Of a DNA stretch of 64,000 nt, positions 8,428-16,620 are shown piece by piece (positions within the stretch are counted from its first letter, which is position 1; every line of letters begins with the position of its first letter). The DNA comes from Salegentibacter holothuriorum. GTDB lineage: Bacteria; Bacteroidota; Bacteroidia; Flavobacteriales; Flavobacteriaceae. The notes under the pieces were generated by a model that was given only the letters and a program-made list of their open reading frames with translations, was not told where the DNA came from and made no database searches. Location of the stretch: contig NZ_FUYY01000002.1 in the NCBI RefSeq assembly GCF_900168045.1, positions 856,826 to 920,825 on the forward strand. Reading direction: 5' to 3'. The position numbers and the translations under genes were made by a program.

Positions 8428-9287
8428 AGCGCTTTAAAACTAAAGCCTTTTTGAGTATAATAATCCAATACTTTCGGCAACACAAACTTAAGGCTTTCTG
8501 AAGCTTTAATGCTGTCGTGGAATACAACAGTACTTCCTGCTGAAACATTTTTCAGCACATTTCTTAAACATTTATTTTTAGAAATTCTGGAATCAAAATC
8601 ACCACTTATTACGTCCCACATCACTATTTTGTAATTCTGCTTTACAAGTTTTTTAGCCTGGGAGTTTTTAATCTTTCCGAAAGGTGGACGGAATAGTTTT
8701 AGGTTTAAGGTTTGGGTTTGAAAGTTGCGGGTTGCGAGTTGCGAGTTTTGCTCCCCGATTTCTCGGTTTCTGGTTTTTGTTTTTTTGTTCTTGTTTCCTG
8801 TTTCCTGCCTCTTTCCTCTATTGTCTCTTTTCTCATCTCTATTTTCAAGAAGGGTTTCTTCAGCTTTCAATACATTTTCAACATAAGCATCGGTTTTGGT
8901 TTTCCAGCCGTTTAAATGATTAAAAGTGTGGTTTCCTATGCTGTGATTTTCCTCTATTATTTGCTGAAATACTGTGGGATATTTTCTAATATTATCACCT
9001 ATACAAAAGAAAGTTGCCTTCGCATTATACTCTTTTAAAGTCTGCAAAACCCAGGGGGTGATCTCAGGAATTGGACCATCATCAAAAGTGAGGTAAATAG
9101 TCTTTTCTCCTTCAAGCCTGGTGATACGGTTTGGGTAGAGTTTCTTTAAAAGAAAAGGATATTTTATAAAAAACGGGTTCATATAAAAGCGACATTGGTT
9201 TTTAGTATTTGCCCATTTAAACCACAAAATATCGTTTATAATTGCATAAATTTCTATGTAAATCCAATACGGTATTTTATAGTACAA
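8424..9287 (-). CDS. polysaccharide deacetylase (NodB domain) with a low-complexity insertion
   Basis: 287 residues. A carbohydrate esterase family 4 domain with YLTFDDGP (catalytic base and metal Asp), HTFNH (metal His pair) and FRPPFGK motifs, which removes N-acetyl groups from peptidoglycan- or chitin-like polymers. Between HTFNH and RPPFG about 48 residues rich in Lys, Arg, Asn, Gln and Thr interrupt the fold; the DNA there (about 8703-8847) is made of near-repeats such as gttgcgggttgcgag and tttcctgtttcctg, like intergenic simple repeats. No clear signal peptide; the N-terminus is hydrophobic and aromatic (YYKIPYWIYIEIYAIIN), perhaps an anchor. The insertion keeps the frame. Confidence 0.85.
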   Translation of the reverse strand: MYYKIPYWIYIEIYAIINDILWFKWANTKNQCRFYMNPFFIKYPFLLKKLYPNRITRLEGEKTIYLTFDDGPIPEITPWVLQTLKEYNAKATFFCIGDNIRKYPTVFQQIIEENHSIGNHTFNHLNGWKTKTDAYVENVLKAEETLLENRDEKRDNRGKRQETGNKNKKTKTRNREIGEQNSQLATRNFQTQTLNLKLFRPPFGKIKNSQAKKLVKQNYKIVMWDVISGDFDSRISKNKCLRNVLKNVSAGSTVVFHDSIKASESLKFVLPKVLDYYTQKGFSFKAL

Positions 9288-9345
9288 ATAATATTATAGT
9301 TCGATATTTAAGGGGTTATAAAGATTTGGGGATTTTTAATATCCC

Positions 9346-9401
9346 AAAGAAACCCCTCCGCCTTCGGCACCTCCCCTTGAAAAATAAGGGGAGGACCCAA
9401 T
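9346..9401. repeat. GC-rich palindromic repeat, intergenic copy
   Basis: Between the deacetylase and the DUF2723 gene sit AAACCCCTCCGCCTTCGGC and ACCTCCCCTTGAAAAATAAG with GGGGAGG following, a double stem-loop. It belongs to the family with CCCCTTCGGGG-type cores found inside leuS and the restriction gene. Confidence 0.6.
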
Positions 9402-9520
9402 TCTATGTTTAATTATTATTTGCTGTCCATATATTTTCGGCACTGTTCCTTTAGAAAAATAGATGGAGACCATTTAACTGCATTTTGGTACAATAAATCT
9501 TATCTACTTTTCCCTAATAG

Positions 9521-9615
9521 TTTTTATTGGCACCGCCAAAGGGTATAATACCCAGGGGCTTGCCTCGAAATTAAAAATTTGTTTCCAATGAATGCCTCGT
9601 GGGCTTGCCCCGAGA
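9521..9615. repeat. 95-bp dispersed repeat, copy A
   Basis: Begins TTTTTATTGGCACCGCCAAA, has a central ATTAAAAATTTGTTTCCA, and ends in TCGTGGGCTTGCCCCGAG. A second copy with the same order lies at 53102-53197. No coding sequence; it fills most of the rest of the 9288-9619 gap. Confidence 0.7.
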
Positions 9616-9619
9616 TAGT

Positions 9620-12600
9620 TTATTCCGAAGAATCTATTCTAAGTGAATTGTTTCCTCCATTTAATTCGGAGTTTACTCCTTCTTCAAGTAATATTTCTTC
9701 GGGTGTTGCCGGAGTTATTTCTTCTTCCTCTCCATAGAAATGGCGAAACATTTCCAGGTGTTCGTTAAACTCATCGGCTTTTTCTTCAAGGATTTTTTCA
9801 TCCTGATGCACTACAAGTAAATCTACTAATGCTCTATAGCGTTCAATATTAGAGACAATTTCGTTAAAATATCGATATTGTCTATCTATGTCCCAGCTGC
9901 TGTAATACTGTAGATTTTCTTTATAATGCGTGGCGATTTTCTCCCAGATTTCCCTGGCTTTTTCGGGTTCGCCAACTTCATAATAACCGGTTACGTAAGG
10001 TTCCAGTAAAGCGTAGTAGTTAAAATGTTCTACCGGCATATTTTCCATAGCAAGATCAAGCACTTTTTTAGCTCTCGTGGTGTCTTGCTCGTTTAGCAGG
10101 TTTTCTACCAGCCTGGCCAGGTTACTTCTGTAGGTAATAGAGTTTCTGCGAGTCTCCGGATCGTGGTAAATATCATCTGATCCCATATTGCCCCAATCCC
10201 AGTTCATCACGATATCATACATTTTATCTGTATTGATGCGGCCCATATCGTAAGGATTTCTAGGGTCTACCGGGGTTTTTATAGGTACCAGTTTATAAGC
10301 AACCCCTTCTAACTGAAGATACTCTTTCATCCAGAGATAATCTTCGTCATTAAAACTTCCGCCAGAGAAATAAATTGGTCTTTCCCAGTTGTTATTAGCC
10401 AGAATATCCAGCATCAATAAGGTGTTTTTATAAATAACCTGGGAGTCCAGATTGATCACAATTTCATCTACAATCTGATCGGCAAAACGTTCCTCTACAA
10501 TTCCGTTTTCTAAAACAGTTTCCTTATTTACCGGAATACTAATGTTTTTTGTAGGGAAGGTATTAATCATTTGTCCGCTTTGTAACTCGGCCTGGGTTCT
10601 TGGATCATCATTTTGAATATAGTTAAGCCAGGTTTTAAGCGGAATAGTGTCTTTAGTAACTTCCTTTGCGAAAACCGCGTCATTAACCCCGTTGTAGTCT
10701 TCATTTTCAAATTGTGAAGGGATGGGGTCACTTTCAAATGCTTTGCGCTTCATTTGGTCTATGTACCAATCGGTAGCAAAAAGGCTGGTGTTTACAACTC
10801 TTACATCGGTGCGGTAACGCTCTATTTGTTGTACATACCACAGCGCAAAAGTATCATTATCCCCAATGGTAAAAATAATTCCGTTTTCATCTACAGAATC
10901 CAGGTACATTTTAGCCATAGTAAGGGTAGTGTCCCTGCCGCTACGGTCGTGATCGTCCCAGTTTTCTGAAGCTAAAAGCACCGGTACTGCAAGTATGGAA
11001 GTGGCAATTACAATTGGTGCTGCTAGCTTGGGTTTTAAAAACTTTTTAGCCCAATCAAACAGCGCATAAGCGCCAAAACCAATCCAAATGGCAAATACGT
11101 AGAAAGAACCTACCAAGGCATAATCACGTTCACGAGGCTCAAAAGGCCGCTCATTAAGGTATATTTTAAGAGCGATTCCGGTGAAGAGGAAAAACACGAG
11201 TAATACCCAGAAGTTATTTTTATCTCGTTTAAACTGAAAAACGAGTCCTATTAACCCTAAAATTAAAGGAAGAAAATAGTAGGTATTTCTCGCTTTATTA
11301 TTTTTAACATCGCTGGGAAGGTTGTCTTGAGGACCAACGTGCATCTCGTCTATAAAATCAATGCCGCTAATCCAGTTCCCATTCATATCGGTATATTTTC
11401 CCTGGTTATCGTCCTGGCGTCCAACAAAATTCCACATAAAATAACGCCAGTACATATACCCAATCTGGTATTCTAATAAATAACCAATATTGGAAGCAAA
11501 AGATGGCTTTTCTATGTTCAGGTAATCTCCAAATTGACGCAGAAAGCTATGATAATCGGTATTATCAAGTTCGCCTTGTGCATATCTATTTTGGAATTCG
11601 TTTACCGCGCTAACCAGTCTTTCTTCGCCTTGATACTCCTGTTTTATGGTGAATTTAAGCGGGCCGGTGAAATCCATATAGTTGGCTGCGTGTTGCGAAC
11701 TCCACATTCTTGGTAAGAATGCTTTGTGAGAATCATCCAGGTTTTGCTTTGCGTTTTTATAGTCGTTAACTATAATATATTTCCCCGCTTCTTCGTCTTT
11801 TTCATATTTAGGTTTGGCATCGGTATAAGGATTGTTTTCATCCAGGCCTGCATACATTTCAGAAAACTGAGGGCCGTAAAATAAATGTGTTTCCCCATAT
11901 TGCTCCCGGTTGTAATAAGCCAGTAATTCGCGGGCATTATCGGGGCTATTTTCGTTAATAACCGTAGGAGCATTAGATCTTATAGGAAGCATTACCCAAC
12001 TGGAAAATCCAATTAGTATAAATAAGATACAAAGAAATAAAGTGTTTAGCTGAAAATAATTTTTCTTCCGGGTATAATTAATTCCGAAGTAAAAGAGTGC
12101 AACAATCACTAAAAGTGCGATTACGGTTCCGGTATTAAAAGGTAGTCCCAGTGAATTGGTAAAGAATAACTCTGAAGCAGCAAAGAAAGTAAGCGTGTAG
12201 GGGAGAAGGAGTTTAAAAATAAACATTAAAACGGCTACTACTACAATATTTGCTATAATAAAATTCTTTACCGTAATTTTTTTATAATTCTTGAAGAAAT
12301 ACAGGAAACCAATAGCAGGAATAGTAAGCAGTCCCATAAAGTGGACTCCAAAAGATAAACCTACCACTAACGAGATTAAAATTAGCCATCTATTCCCTCG
12401 GGGTTTAAACATATCGCGTTCCCAAAGTAAACCCAGATAGAAAAGAAGGGCCATAAGGCAGGCCGCCATAGCATAAACTTCGGCTTCTACGGCACTAAAC
12501 CAAAAGCTATCGGTAAAGGTGAAGGCTAAAGAGCCAACAAGGGCACTACCTAAAACGGCTAGTTTATTTGATGTTTTAAGCTTTTCTACAGGCCCGGCTA

Positions 12601-12916
12601 TTTTTAAAACCAACAAACTTATAGACCAAAACATAAACAGCACTGCAAAAGCACTGGCAGCTCCAGACATAAAGTTTACCATAAGTGCAACTTGGGAGTT
12701 GTCTGCCGCAAAAGTAGAAAAGAAAGCCCCCAGCATTTGGTATAATGGTGCTCCGGGGGGGTGGCCTACTTCAAGATTTGCGGAAGTTGCAATGTATTCA
12801 CCTGCATCCCAAAAACTTGCTGTTGGTTCCAGGGTTAGGGTGTATGTGGTAAGTGCGATTAAAAATACCAGCCATCCCAATATTTTGTTCCACTTCTTAA
12901 AGCTAAAATCTATCAT
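9620..12916 (-). CDS. DUF2723 family large membrane protein (TMEM260-like, GT-C fold)
   Basis: 1098 residues. The first 650 or so contain many hydrophobic helices and the family signature TASFWDAGEYIATSANLEVG followed by HPPGAPLYQ near residues 32-60, with the acidic motif on the first loop as in GT-C glycosyltransferases. The soluble C-terminal half ends with TPR-like helical repeats (around residues 925-1010) and an acidic tail. The family includes eukaryotic TMEM260, an O-mannosyltransferase; bacterial members are assumed to transfer sugars to exported proteins, but substrate and donor are unknown. No partner gene is adjacent. Confidence 0.85.
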   Translation of the reverse strand: MIDFSFKKWNKILGWLVFLIALTTYTLTLEPTASFWDAGEYIATSANLEVGHPPGAPLYQMLGAFFSTFAADNSQVALMVNFMSGAASAFAVLFMFWSISLLVLKIAGPVEKLKTSNKLAVLGSALVGSLAFTFTDSFWFSAVEAEVYAMAACLMALLFYLGLLWERDMFKPRGNRWLILISLVVGLSFGVHFMGLLTIPAIGFLYFFKNYKKITVKNFIIANIVVVAVLMFIFKLLLPYTLTFFAASELFFTNSLGLPFNTGTVIALLVIVALFYFGINYTRKKNYFQLNTLFLCILFILIGFSSWVMLPIRSNAPTVINENSPDNARELLAYYNREQYGETHLFYGPQFSEMYAGLDENNPYTDAKPKYEKDEEAGKYIIVNDYKNAKQNLDDSHKAFLPRMWSSQHAANYMDFTGPLKFTIKQEYQGEERLVSAVNEFQNRYAQGELDNTDYHSFLRQFGDYLNIEKPSFASNIGYLLEYQIGYMYWRYFMWNFVGRQDDNQGKYTDMNGNWISGIDFIDEMHVGPQDNLPSDVKNNKARNTYYFLPLILGLIGLVFQFKRDKNNFWVLLVFFLFTGIALKIYLNERPFEPRERDYALVGSFYVFAIWIGFGAYALFDWAKKFLKPKLAAPIVIATSILAVPVLLASENWDDHDRSGRDTTLTMAKMYLDSVDENGIIFTIGDNDTFALWYVQQIERYRTDVRVVNTSLFATDWYIDQMKRKAFESDPIPSQFENEDYNGVNDAVFAKEVTKDTIPLKTWLNYIQNDDPRTQAELQSGQMINTFPTKNISIPVNKETVLENGIVEERFADQIVDEIVINLDSQVIYKNTLLMLDILANNNWERPIYFSGGSFNDEDYLWMKEYLQLEGVAYKLVPIKTPVDPRNPYDMGRINTDKMYDIVMNWDWGNMGSDDIYHDPETRRNSITYRSNLARLVENLLNEQDTTRAKKVLDLAMENMPVEHFNYYALLEPYVTGYYEVGEPEKAREIWEKIATHYKENLQYYSSWDIDRQYRYFNEIVSNIERYRALVDLLVVHQDEKILEEKADEFNEHLEMFRHFYGEEEEITPATPEEILLEEGVNSELNGGNNSLRIDSSE

Positions 12917-13189
12917 TTTGTAGTAAAATTGAATCTTATGTGGCGAATTTAATAATAAAAATAAGAATGCCCGATAATCGGGAATTAATTGAATTGGGGT
13001 TAAGTGAACTTACAGCTCATTTTACAACATTGCTGCCTTAAAGCTTGCTGAAGTAGTTTAGTAACGGACTTTAAAACAAGATATTTTCTGAAAAGACTGG
13101 AAATAAGGCTGTTTTGCAAGCTTTCTTTTTCATTTTTTTAAAGTGAATTTAGGCCTCAAGAAAAAACTATATTTTTTATAGAGAAAAAG

Positions 13190-13220
13190 TTTGCGCAATA
13201 GAAAGTTTGTTTTAAATTTG
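13190..13220 (+). promoter_or_regulatory. promoter of tRNA-Gln
   Basis: TTTG (13190-13193), 19-nt spacer, TAAATTTG (13213-13220): an exact TTTG-N19-TAnnTTTG promoter ending 17 nt before the tRNA. The rest of the 12917-13237 gap shows no gene. Confidence 0.8.
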
Positions 13221-13237
13221 CATCCGCATTACAGCAA

Positions 13238-13310
13238 TGGCCTATGGTGTAACTGGCAACACGTCTGGTTTTGGTCCAGAAGAGTCTAGGTTCGAGCCCT
13301 AGTAGGCCAA
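13238..13310 (+). tRNA. tRNA-Gln (anticodon TTG)
   Basis: 73 nt. The acceptor stem TGGCCTA pairs perfectly with TAGGCCA (13303-13309), the anticodon stem TCTGG/CCAGA encloses the loop TTTTGGT with anticodon TTG at 13271-13273, and the T-arm carries GGTTCGAGCCC. The 3' CCA is not encoded. A hairpin terminator follows directly, and the toxin-antitoxin and restriction island begins just downstream. Confidence 0.96.
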
Positions 13311-13311
13311 C

Positions 13312-13548
13312 AAAATTAACCGAATTCTGAAAAGAGTTCGGTTTTTTGTTTTTGGAAAAGATTTGGCGAGAAGTTTATCCTGATCAAGCCTAATTGTTGT
13401 GTTTAAGCAAAAATTGTAGTCAAAATATTAATAAAGAAACCTCACAGGTTTTGGCAGGCAAGCCTTTTTAAAATGGTTTCAACTTCAATTATGTTTTTTA
13501 ATTATCAACATACTAGATCCTGAAATAAATTCAGAATGACGGTTTAAA
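13312..13548. repeat. direct repeat flanking hicAB, left copy
   Basis: About 237 bp almost identical to 14373-14629. Both begin AAAATTAACCGAATTCTG (the tRNA-Gln terminator) and end in a repeat arm reading CTAGATCCTGAAATAAATTC then ATGACGGTTTAAA. The left copy lacks an 18-bp half-palindrome present in the right copy (around 14514-14531) and has a few substitutions. Confidence 0.88.
13317..13350 (+). terminator. terminator of tRNA-Gln
   Basis: AACCGAA...TTCGGTT stem with an 11-nt loop, followed by TTTTTTGTTTTT. The same hairpin recurs at 13621-13656 and 14377-14412. Confidence 0.8.
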
Positions 13549-13620
13549 GGTCGGAGCTTTTTGCGGAATATCGGGAAGCCTTAGTCTTGTGCTGAGCGTA
13601 GCTGAAGGAAGACCATTAAA

Positions 13621-13656
13621 AAAAACCGAATTCTGAAAAAAGTTCGGTTTTTTTGT
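13621..13656 (-). terminator. bidirectional terminator after hicAB
   Basis: A third copy of the ACCGAATTCTG...AGTTCGGT hairpin, flanked by A-runs on one side and T-runs on the other, so it can stop transcription both ways. It lies 4 nt past the hicB stop. Confidence 0.7.
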
Positions 13657-13659
13657 GAA

Positions 13660-14013
13660 TTACTTTAAAACTATTTCTTCATTATCAACTGTGAAATTCA
13701 AAGATTTATTCACTAATTGGTTAAGGTTTATTCCTTTTTTAGCGGCCAACATAAATAATTTTTGATGAACGCTTTTATTCACCCGTACATTAAAACTCCC
13801 CTTAAAAGTTTTGTTCGGCTCTTTTCCTATTTCTTTGCAAGTTTCCAGGTAATCACTTACAGCCTCTATAAAACTATTTTCTAATTCAGAAACAGATTCT
13901 CCTTCAAAAAGAATTAGATCATTTATTCCCTGAATTTTTCCAAAAAAAACTTTATCATCAGCACTGAACTCAACTGTACCTATATAACCTTTATGTTCTA
14001 AATAATTTTTCAT
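13660..14013 (-). CDS. hicB: HicB-family antitoxin
   Basis: 117 residues. The N-terminal part (FSADDKVFFGKIQGINDLILFEGESVSEL split over residues 17-45) is the partial RNase H-like fold of HicB, and the C-terminal 35 residues (FNVRVNKSVHQKLFMLAAKKG and on) form a ribbon-helix-helix DNA-binding domain. It neutralises HicA and autoregulates the operon. It follows hicA with a one-base overlap. The module lies between long direct repeats next to tRNA-Gln, which suggests acquisition. Confidence 0.88.
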   Translation of the reverse strand: MKNYLEHKGYIGTVEFSADDKVFFGKIQGINDLILFEGESVSELENSFIEAVSDYLETCKEIGKEPNKTFKGSFNVRVNKSVHQKLFMLAAKKGINLNQLVNKSLNFTVDNEEIVLK

Positions 14014-14264
14014 TACAATCCTAGTTTTTCAATAACCTGTTCAATGATATATCTTTTTACAACATTTTCAGGATGTGGTTTATGCGCTATTATAACATCG
14101 TTGTTCTTCTTTCTATTTATAAATTTCCTTCGTGATCCTCCGGTTTTCCCTTTTTTCTTTAGCTCTATATAGCCATAATACTTAAGGACCTTTGAAAACT
14201 CCTCCCAGGTCATGTCTTTAGGAACACCTAGAAATTTTTGAACAAGTTTTTCAATTTTAGACAT
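14013..14264 (-). CDS. hicA: HicA-family mRNA interferase toxin
   Basis: 83 residues with the HicA dsRNA-binding-like fold: GKTGGSRRKF and the catalytic-His region AHKPHPENVVKRY near residues 61-73. HicA toxins cleave mRNA. Start: ATG at 14264 keeps the conserved KLVQKFLGVPKD lead-in; a later ATG (14213, MTWEEF) is possible. A TATATTTG -7 element at 14275-14268 (minus strand) is only 4 nt upstream, so the transcript would have almost no leader. Confidence 0.87.
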   Translation of the reverse strand: MSKIEKLVQKFLGVPKDMTWEEFSKVLKYYGYIELKKKGKTGGSRRKFINRKKNNDVIIAHKPHPENVVKRYIIEQVIEKLGL

Positions 14265-14372
14265 TTACAAATATACGGTTTTTTAAAATGCAACTGAAAG
14301 TTAGTTACAAAAATTAATCCTTTAGGTTTTTGAAACCTAAAGGATTAATACCTTCCCGCCTTAATTTTATTT

Positions 14373-14629
14373 AAAATTAACCGAATTCTGAAAAGAGTTC
14401 GGTTTTTTGTTTTTGGAAAAGATTTGGCGAGAAGTTTATCCTGGATCAAGCATGATTGTTGGGGACTAAGCAAAAATTGTAGTCAAAATATTAATAAAGA
14501 AACCTCACAGGTTTTCAAAACCTGTGAGGTTTTGGTAGGCAAGCCTTTTTAAAATGGTTTCAACTTCAATTATGTTCTTTAATTATCAACCTACTAGATC
14601 CTGAAATAAATTCAGGATGACGGTTTAAA
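14373..14629. repeat. direct repeat flanking hicAB, right copy
   Basis: Near-identical to 13312-13548 but longer by an 18-bp segment that completes a palindrome at 14501-14531 (AACCTCACAGGTTTT, C, and its inverse). It repeats the tRNA-Gln terminator at 14377-14412. The 14265-14743 gap holds only this repeat and two hairpins. Confidence 0.88.
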
Positions 14630-14656
14630 AACCTTTTCTCTCAATAAGATCAAAAG

Positions 14657-14690
14657 ATAAAAAACCCGGAGCAAGTCCGGGTTTTATCTT
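14657..14690 (-). terminator. bidirectional terminator after higA
   Basis: AAAACCCGGA, loop GCAAG, TCCGGGTTTT; T-rich on both strands. It ends the higBA transcript, whose stop is at 14744. Confidence 0.8.
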
Positions 14691-14743
14691 TCAATTTTTT
14701 AAAGTGCAGAACCAATGCATAATGACTGGCTGGGCACTATAAT

Positions 14744-15853
14744 TTAATACAGTTTATAATCTATTCGGGTTTTCTTTTTGTAGAATCCAGACTTATAACA
14801 GGCTCTGCCACGAAGAATACTTGGGTGAATACCGATTTTTTCGGCGTATTCGACTATATTTTGGTCATCAAGTGGATTAGCTCCATATTTTTCAAGATAC
14901 TCCTCCCATTCATTGTCAGAAATTAGATATTGCTCTGCAAACCTGTTTGCTTCTTTTTCTTCACTAGAGTTCTTATATTCTTCATCTTCATTATTGGGAT
15001 CCAAATCGATAAAGCGGCTTTCATTATTATTAACCAGGTGTTTAAAAATATGTCCTAATTCGTGAAATAGGGTAAAGGCAAAATTATCCAGGCGTTTGTG
15101 CCTTATGGACATTCCAATTGCCGGATTGCCATTACTCCAAAAAGAAATTCCATCTACCGGTGTTTTAGCTCCTTTTGTTTGAAGGATTAACTTAATTCCA
15201 TAATCTGCCAGTAAATTTTGTGTGGTTCTAAGAGTATTTTTATTTTCTTTTAATAGAACTTTCAGTGTATTAATTAATTCATCCTGGCATTTATAATCAA
15301 AAGTAGGAACCGATACAAAACTTGCTTTATGTTCTATTAATTTTGCCCATCCTATGATATTTATAGGGTCAACTTTCAATTTTGTTGATTTTCTGAATCG
15401 AGAGAAACTAGGTTGTGTTCGCATATTTGCGAATTGCTCAAAATGTTCTACTCCATAAATAATCTTAATAGCCTGTATATCTTTTATTGGGTCGCCCTGA
15501 AGGATTTTCTCTTTGCTAAAAAAAGTATATGCAATTTTTTCTTTAATGAAATCTAATTGCTCAATAGCTTCAAGTCTTTCGTTATTCTTTGCTTTAATCC
15601 TGGCTAAATCTAAATCATAATTTTTCTGGGCTTCCATCCAATAATCAGCATCTATGCCCAGGGTTTTTTCTAATAGAATAGCGAGATCTGCATTTAGGTT
15701 TCTTTTTCCTTTAATGAATTCATTTAGTTGGCTTCTATTAAAGCCTATAGTTTTTGCAAAATCTGACTGAGAAATTTCAGAAGCATCCAGTTCATCCTTA
15801 AGAATTTCTCCCGGATGTGTAGCGATTAATGGAGTTAGGTCGGTTGCTTTCAT
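14744..15853 (-). CDS. higA: HigA-type antitoxin: XRE helix-turn-helix plus ImmA/IrrE metallopeptidase-like domain
   Basis: 369 residues. Residues 10-75 are an XRE/HigA helix-turn-helix (HPGEILKDELDASEISQSDF, then RSQLNEFIKGKR). The C-terminal half is an ImmA/IrrE-type zinc peptidase domain with FHELGHIFKH (HExxH near residue 263) and a downstream acidic EEKEANRFAEQYL helix that supplies the third ligand. It probably binds the perfect palindrome at 16201-16224 and represses higBA. Its ATG lies 2 nt after the restored higB stop. Because the toxin frame is broken, this protein may now act alone as a regulator. Confidence 0.85.
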   Translation of the reverse strand: MKATDLTPLIATHPGEILKDELDASEISQSDFAKTIGFNRSQLNEFIKGKRNLNADLAILLEKTLGIDADYWMEAQKNYDLDLARIKAKNNERLEAIEQLDFIKEKIAYTFFSKEKILQGDPIKDIQAIKIIYGVEHFEQFANMRTQPSFSRFRKSTKLKVDPINIIGWAKLIEHKASFVSVPTFDYKCQDELINTLKVLLKENKNTLRTTQNLLADYGIKLILQTKGAKTPVDGISFWSNGNPAIGMSIRHKRLDNFAFTLFHELGHIFKHLVNNNESRFIDLDPNNEDEEYKNSSEEKEANRFAEQYLISDNEWEEYLEKYGANPLDDQNIVEYAEKIGIHPSILRGRACYKSGFYKKKTRIDYKLY

Positions 15854-15855
15854 AA

Positions 15856-16177
15856 TTATTGATAGTGCTTGCTGAGTTCTTCTAATTCTAAAATATCGAT
15901 TTGGAGGGAGTCTTCTTTAGAAGCAACTTCATTGAAAATTATTCGATACTGTTTGTTTATCCAAACGGCACTTTTACCGCTTAAGTTTCCTTCTTTTTTT
16001 TTCGTAATGAAGGCTTTTTATTTGATATAGCTGCTCAATTCGGGTAACAGATTTCAGCTTATTGACTGTTTTTACATACTGTTTTACTAAAGCAGGATTA
16101 GATTTAAAATCTTTATGCTTTTTAGTTTTGCCCTCATAGAGGTCTTCTAAATACTCTTTTAGAAATACTATGGTCAT
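15856..16177 (-). pseudogene. higB: HigB-type toxin, frameshifted in an A9 run
   Basis: The frame from ATG 16177 gives 67 residues (MTIVFLKEYLEDLYEG to LHYEKKRRKLKR) and stops early. With one A removed from the nine-A run (T9 on the plus strand, 15994-16002) it continues EGNLSGKSAVWINKQYRIIF and ends ELEELSKHYQ at 15856, just before higA, making a normal HigB/RelE-like mRNase of about 106 residues. It could be a real inactivation, a homopolymer read error, or a site of slippage. The toxin family assignment is firm; activity is not. Confidence 0.82.
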
Positions 16178-16200
16178 CTAATCCTTTTGTAAATATAATA

Positions 16201-16224
16201 TTTGTTCACAATATTGTGAACAAA
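16201..16224. promoter_or_regulatory. perfect 24-bp palindrome, probable HigA operator
   Basis: TTTGTTCACAAT is followed directly by its exact inverse complement. It lies 24 nt upstream of higB and covers the TTTG of a likely minus-strand promoter whose -7 (TATATTTA) is at 16197-16190. It is the expected position for autoregulation by the XRE domain of HigA. Confidence 0.75.
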
Positions 16225-16247
16225 TTAATGTTAATAATTATAGAATA

Positions 16248-16592
16248 TTATACGTCGTAATATGTTTCTAGCTCGATATTAGGATGAATATTTTCGGCAA
16301 GTTTAGTAATCAGTTCTTTATCAAATTTAGAACTTTCAGATCCAAAAATAATTTTTTTAATTTCAATATCGATATATCCTTGCTTTTCGGTTATTATTCT
16401 AAATTCGTTCTCATACTTCCATTCCTTTAACTTATTTAGGAATATGGGCTTTATATCCTCTAATTTATATGGTAAGATTTCTAGACAAGATAACCCGTTA
16501 TAAACCACTTTATTAACGTTGAATTTTGATTTTGGTAGTTCGAAGCCAATTACTATACCTCTATGGCCATCGGAGGTTGAATTGAATAAAAT
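16248..16592 (-). pseudogene. remnant of a DUF2971-like protein
   Basis: The open frame reads SDGHRGIVIGFELPKSKF and then KLKEWKYENEFRIITE, the RGIxIGF and EWKYENEYR signatures of the DUF2971 C-terminal half. An in-frame TAA at 16593-16595 cuts it off and no N-terminal half is present; the next gene upstream (restriction gene) ends at 16621. The first ATG is at 16508 (86 residues). DUF2971 genes are common in accessory and defence regions; the function is not known to me. Confidence 0.65.
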
Positions 16593-16620
16593 TTATGGCT
16601 TTCGAGCCAATGATTTCTCT

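Noticed and set aside
8684..8923. Plus-strand frames of 67-79 codons opposite the deacetylase
   Set aside because: They arise from low-complexity repeat DNA (Phe/Cys/Ser-rich) and have no start context.
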